A DNA stretch of 64,000 nucleotides from Oscillospiraceae bacterium (GTDB lineage: Bacteria; Bacillota; Clostridia; Saccharofermentanales; Saccharofermentanaceae). A program made the position numbers and the translations under genes. Of the stretch, positions 62,601 to 64,000 are shown in pieces. Numbering within the stretch: position 1 is the first letter of the stretch; each line of letters starts with the position of its first letter. Location of the stretch: contig CADAKH010000010.1 in NCBI GenBank assembly GCA_902788505.1, positions 1 to 64,000 of the forward strand. Direction: 5' to 3'. The notes beneath the pieces are model-generated. The model was not told the origin of the DNA and searched no databases. It saw nothing but the letters and a program-made list of their open reading frames with translations.

Positions 62601-63768
62601 GATCATCTTTGTGATAGACATATATATTCTCACCGGCGTGAGAAGAATCCGTTGTGAAACAGACATCATCATTCTCAGCCCTGAATACCAGGTGGAAAAG
62701 ATTATCAGGCTCACGTTCAAGAGGAGTTGTAATAAGTTCTGATACTCTTCCTGAGATGATCATTCCAAGACCCTTCGCAGCAGCTTCTGATGTCGAACCT
62801 GCTTCTGCATAGTAATCTACCGGATCGCCGTAGTTTGAACAGTCGTTTAATATACCGTCCCCGTTAACGGCTCCAATGGTAATTACTCCATTTATGCACG
62901 CGGGAATATAGTACGAAGCATCGGTTCCGTTATTGCCTGCCGAAGCGACTACTGTCGCATTTGTGTTTTCGATAAGTGACTTAAACGCATCGTACTTGCC
63001 GCAGTCTCTTATGGACACAGCCATTAAGATATAGTCGGCGCCCATCTGTTCTGCCATTTGAACGGCTGCGTATACATCCGACATATATCCCTGTCCGTCA
63101 TCTCCAATTGCTTTTATGGAGATGATATAAGCATCGGAAGTCTCTTCAAGAATTATAGAAGACATGGCTGTTCCGTGTCCGTTATGGTCATCAAGGTCGT
63201 CTCCTATCACCGAATACTTCTCGTTAGCGATATCTGAACCTGTATCAATGACTGCAACCTTAACTGATGCATCAGGATTTATATTCGAATGCATTATGCC
63301 CCTATCCGGTATTCCGCAGATTCCAAGCGTTCCGTCTATTGCATATTCATAACCGCAATCGTAAAGCATGCTGACTGTATCAGAAAGCTCGTCATGGGAA
63401 TCAAAGCACAGGATATATGTACCGTCATAATAAACACCGGCTGAAGCACCTATATCTTCAAGTCCTTCTTCTGAATCAACTATGACTCTTTCCGTATCTG
63501 GCAAAGCCGAAACAAGACGAAAATACTCATCAGGACTTTCGGCGAATATGATGTTCGCGTCATCAGTCATTACCTCATCAGAATGATGTTCTCCTGTCTC
63601 ATTCTGATCCTGCGCATCTTCGGTTAAAACTTCAGGCAGCGCTTCCTCTGTAACAGGCTCTGTAACTTCCACAGTCTCATCGGCCGAAACTGTCAAAGCT
63701 GCATGAAGTGAACTCACAGTCACGAGAAAAGCAAGCGTACCTGCGAATAGTTGTTTTCTCCGTATCAT
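59605..63768 (-). CDS. Giant surface subtilase with SpaA- and VaFE-type repeats
   Basis: 1387 residues. A signal peptide (LFAGTLAFLVTVSSLHAALTVSA) is followed by an S8 protease domain with an intact triad: D175 (VAVIDTG), H198 (NGHGT), oxyanion N279 (SAGNN) and S327 (GSTSEAAA). A region with FCIEDF and VTHYAMDWYY resembles a thioester domain, but with His in place of the usual Gln. Several prealbumin-like SpaA modules and about three VaFE repeats follow (VVFEELYE, VVFEYLYE, VVFENIYE). The end is a hydrophobic segment and KRRKV. No LPXTG-type sortase site is seen, so it is probably held by the membrane segment. It has an AAAGGA ribosome site. A secreted adhesin that can also cut protein is the likely role. 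Confidence 0.85.
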   Translation of the reverse strand: MIRRKQLFAGTLAFLVTVSSLHAALTVSADETVEVTEPVTEEALPEVLTEDAQDQNETGEHHSDEVMTDDANIIFAESPDEYFRLVSALPDTERVIVDSEEGLEDIGASAGVYYDGTYILCFDSHDELSDTVSMLYDCGYEYAIDGTLGICGIPDRGIMHSNINPDASVKVAVIDTGSDIANEKYSVIGDDLDDHNGHGTAMSSIILEETSDAYIISIKAIGDDGQGYMSDVYAAVQMAEQMGADYILMAVSIRDCGKYDAFKSLIENTNATVVASAGNNGTDASYYIPACINGVITIGAVNGDGILNDCSNYGDPVDYYAEAGSTSEAAAKGLGMIISGRVSELITTPLEREPDNLFHLVFRAENDDVCFTTDSSHAGENIYVYHKDDLINMYDMVASSGDWSRSFYYADDEPVGNKYQQSYYEKALFCIEDFKASPDNVDYQSYTYLDNIDSDSKKYKMIQAAGAFGPGGALYEYGLAWWKAHDPNDSVLLVKDARSMYIVTHYAMDWYYCDETTTWPGISAFGDLLLDYMDYIYGVRTGSIKLPGLTLSGWWCEIYETTWNGSYQDMAHGDVTATPVQITVSKSSSNQAVNGNPCYSLAGTSYGLYRAGDNSLVHVFDIDESGNTPAYTLDPINDGTNLYIKEITAGRGYSLDATGHAINLNSAANNLVTVRVQDVPLVYSSAVTLVKHDENGWNLITERSLEGAVFRVEYYERTDINNLSDSGSLSGVTPKAAVNLISKSAGGKDGSITIDLNTLSAADKSGYFKALGGLPLGTYMVTEVTAPTGYSKAVKPLVFCITDDGGNAKCGYVLDNLIYKKITDTEIRMSEIPVTGLYSPLKSASGNESLIDGVHSLNGTRYGIYFKANDTLVCTVTFGADGTISNVEYNASVTPTDTWSSGKNTIELAEGDYYAKELSAGRWFYVDGSVYEFSIWPDRTSDMNFADQPIIPEISTSAKDSDTGTHQLSYKERVTIKDEVSFINLVPGEEYTLTGILYDAYTGEIYKDAEGNTYTKSVVFIPDDTNSVIADGTASGSTDIVFEDVLVSYSNTTLVVFEELYENQNDTLVAAHEDIDDEEQTVERYVPELKTTATDAQSGTHVLVYEEKVTINDLVTYTNLNPGEEYYLKGVLFDADTGELFRDAAGKTYTQIKGFTPSDADGEEILTFTDVEIPLTKTTIVVFEYLYEKTTDSLITSHADINDEDQTLQRPSCVTYATTLKGAKSFHNNAVVTLVDHVSYENLEAGHEYYAKASLYTTEGDQVVSGGLEVVSIRKFIPEEKDGTVEVAINLDPSTLSEGDRVVVFENIYEMNNDEGLSNGIQKEDILVLSHEDLNNREQSLDVTSAPPVPSLGDIPNNELILCLGVTFIVVGAVSLVIVTEVKRRKV

Positions 63769-63799
63769 ATGTTTTCCTTTCTTTTAGACCAATAAAAAA

Positions 63800-63818
63800 G
63801 CAGCCCCATAAGGACTGC
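63800..63818 (-). terminator. Terminator upstream of the surface protease gene
   Basis: GCAG-CCC / GG-CTGC stem flanked by A and T runs, with TTTTTT on the minus strand. It ends the transcript of the gene cut by the window edge. Confidence 0.7.
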
Positions 63819-63844
63819 TTTTTAGCCGGTCAGAATTATATTGT

Positions 63845-64000
63845 TCATGAAGCATCATCCATCTGCCCTTCAACAAGGTTTATCGACCCGTCGATTATGC
63901 TGTAGCGGTAAACACTGTCGGAAAGCCTGTCTGATACTCTCACATGTTCGGAATTTGTCTCTTTTACGAGCCTTACGAGCTTGTCGCTTTCCTTGAATGT
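63845..64000 (-). CDS. C-terminal end of an unidentified gene
   Basis: An open frame enters from the right window edge on the minus strand and stops at TGA (63847-63845), giving 51 residues that begin TFKESDKLVRLVKETN and include SDRLSDSVYRYSIIDGSINL. It is followed by a terminator, as a real gene should be. The visible part is mostly charged, and no family can be named. Confidence 0.55.
   Translation of the reverse strand, partial: TFKESDKLVRLVKETNSEHVRVSDRLSDSVYRYSIIDGSINLVEGQMDDAS

Overview
The window looks like part of the chromosome of an anaerobic, gut- or rumen-type clostridial bacterium (Bacillota). The evidence is the cysS-mrnC-rlmB order, a LoaP-type antiterminator over a capsule operon, Gram-positive style surface proteins with VaFE repeats, clear AGGAGG ribosome sites, and good sigma-A promoters such as TTGAAC-17-TATAAT. 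The exact genus cannot be read from the sequence. Almost everything from 1 to 36.5 kb is on the minus strand.

Region 1 (63-4944): five tightly packed minus-strand genes encode a metallophosphoesterase, a sugar epimerase/dehydratase, a nucleotidyltransferase, an orphan Rossmann dehydrogenase and a short GlpA/LhgO-like FAD oxidoreductase. Together they look like a small pathway for a nucleotide-activated compound that I cannot name. Region 2 (5047-7668) holds a D-lactate-dehydrogenase-like enzyme with a cysteine-rich tail and an APC amino-acid permease.

Region 3 (7757-36555) is a large surface-polysaccharide locus, read right to left. A strong promoter near 36.53-36.56 kb drives wzz, a CapD/PglF-like 4,6-dehydratase, a DegT aminotransferase and a small PglC-like phosphoglycosyltransferase. 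A LacI-sensor/GGDEF protein follows. Next comes loaP and a striking multi-helix leader RNA (28410-28518). Then a roughly 20 kb operon encodes a WbaP-like initiating transferase, a full GDP-D-glycero-D-manno-heptose pathway (hddC-gmhB fusion, gmhA, hddA), a GHMP-kinase/GalU-like fusion, glycosyltransferases, Wzy, Wzx, a TagF-like polyol-phosphate transferase with its own SDR/cytidylyltransferase fusion, an acyltransferase, and rfbD, rfbC, rfbA. The operon ends in a terminator at 7757-7782. Its middle part (about 11-22 kb) is visibly more AT-rich than the flanks, as is usual for exchanged capsule genes.

Region 4 (36.6-55.5 kb) is mostly housekeeping: an M20 dipeptidase, an SH3/NlpC-P60 wall hydrolase, tRNA-His and tRNA-Lys, argJ, tig, an isochorismatase-like hydrolase, tRNA-Arg, a protein phosphatase, a lipoprotein, rlmB, mrnC, cysS, a BrnTA toxin-antitoxin pair, purB, an aminotransferase and a YraN protein. 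It also contains an unusual 923-residue fusion of a YidC-like membrane domain to an LtaS/sulfatase-type domain, and a structured leader or small RNA upstream of cysS.

Region 5 (55.6-64 kb) has a degenerate GGDEF-EAL protein, an orphan PD-(D/E)XK-like protein beside a cluster of TTGCCGATT repeats, an aspartate-type aminotransferase, a 1387-residue subtilase/VaFE-repeat surface protein, and a gene cut by the window end. The best candidates for something new are the LoaP leader RNA, the YidC-sulfatase fusion, the three fused nucleotide-sugar enzymes of the capsule operon, the cysS leader RNA and the two intergenic repeat families.
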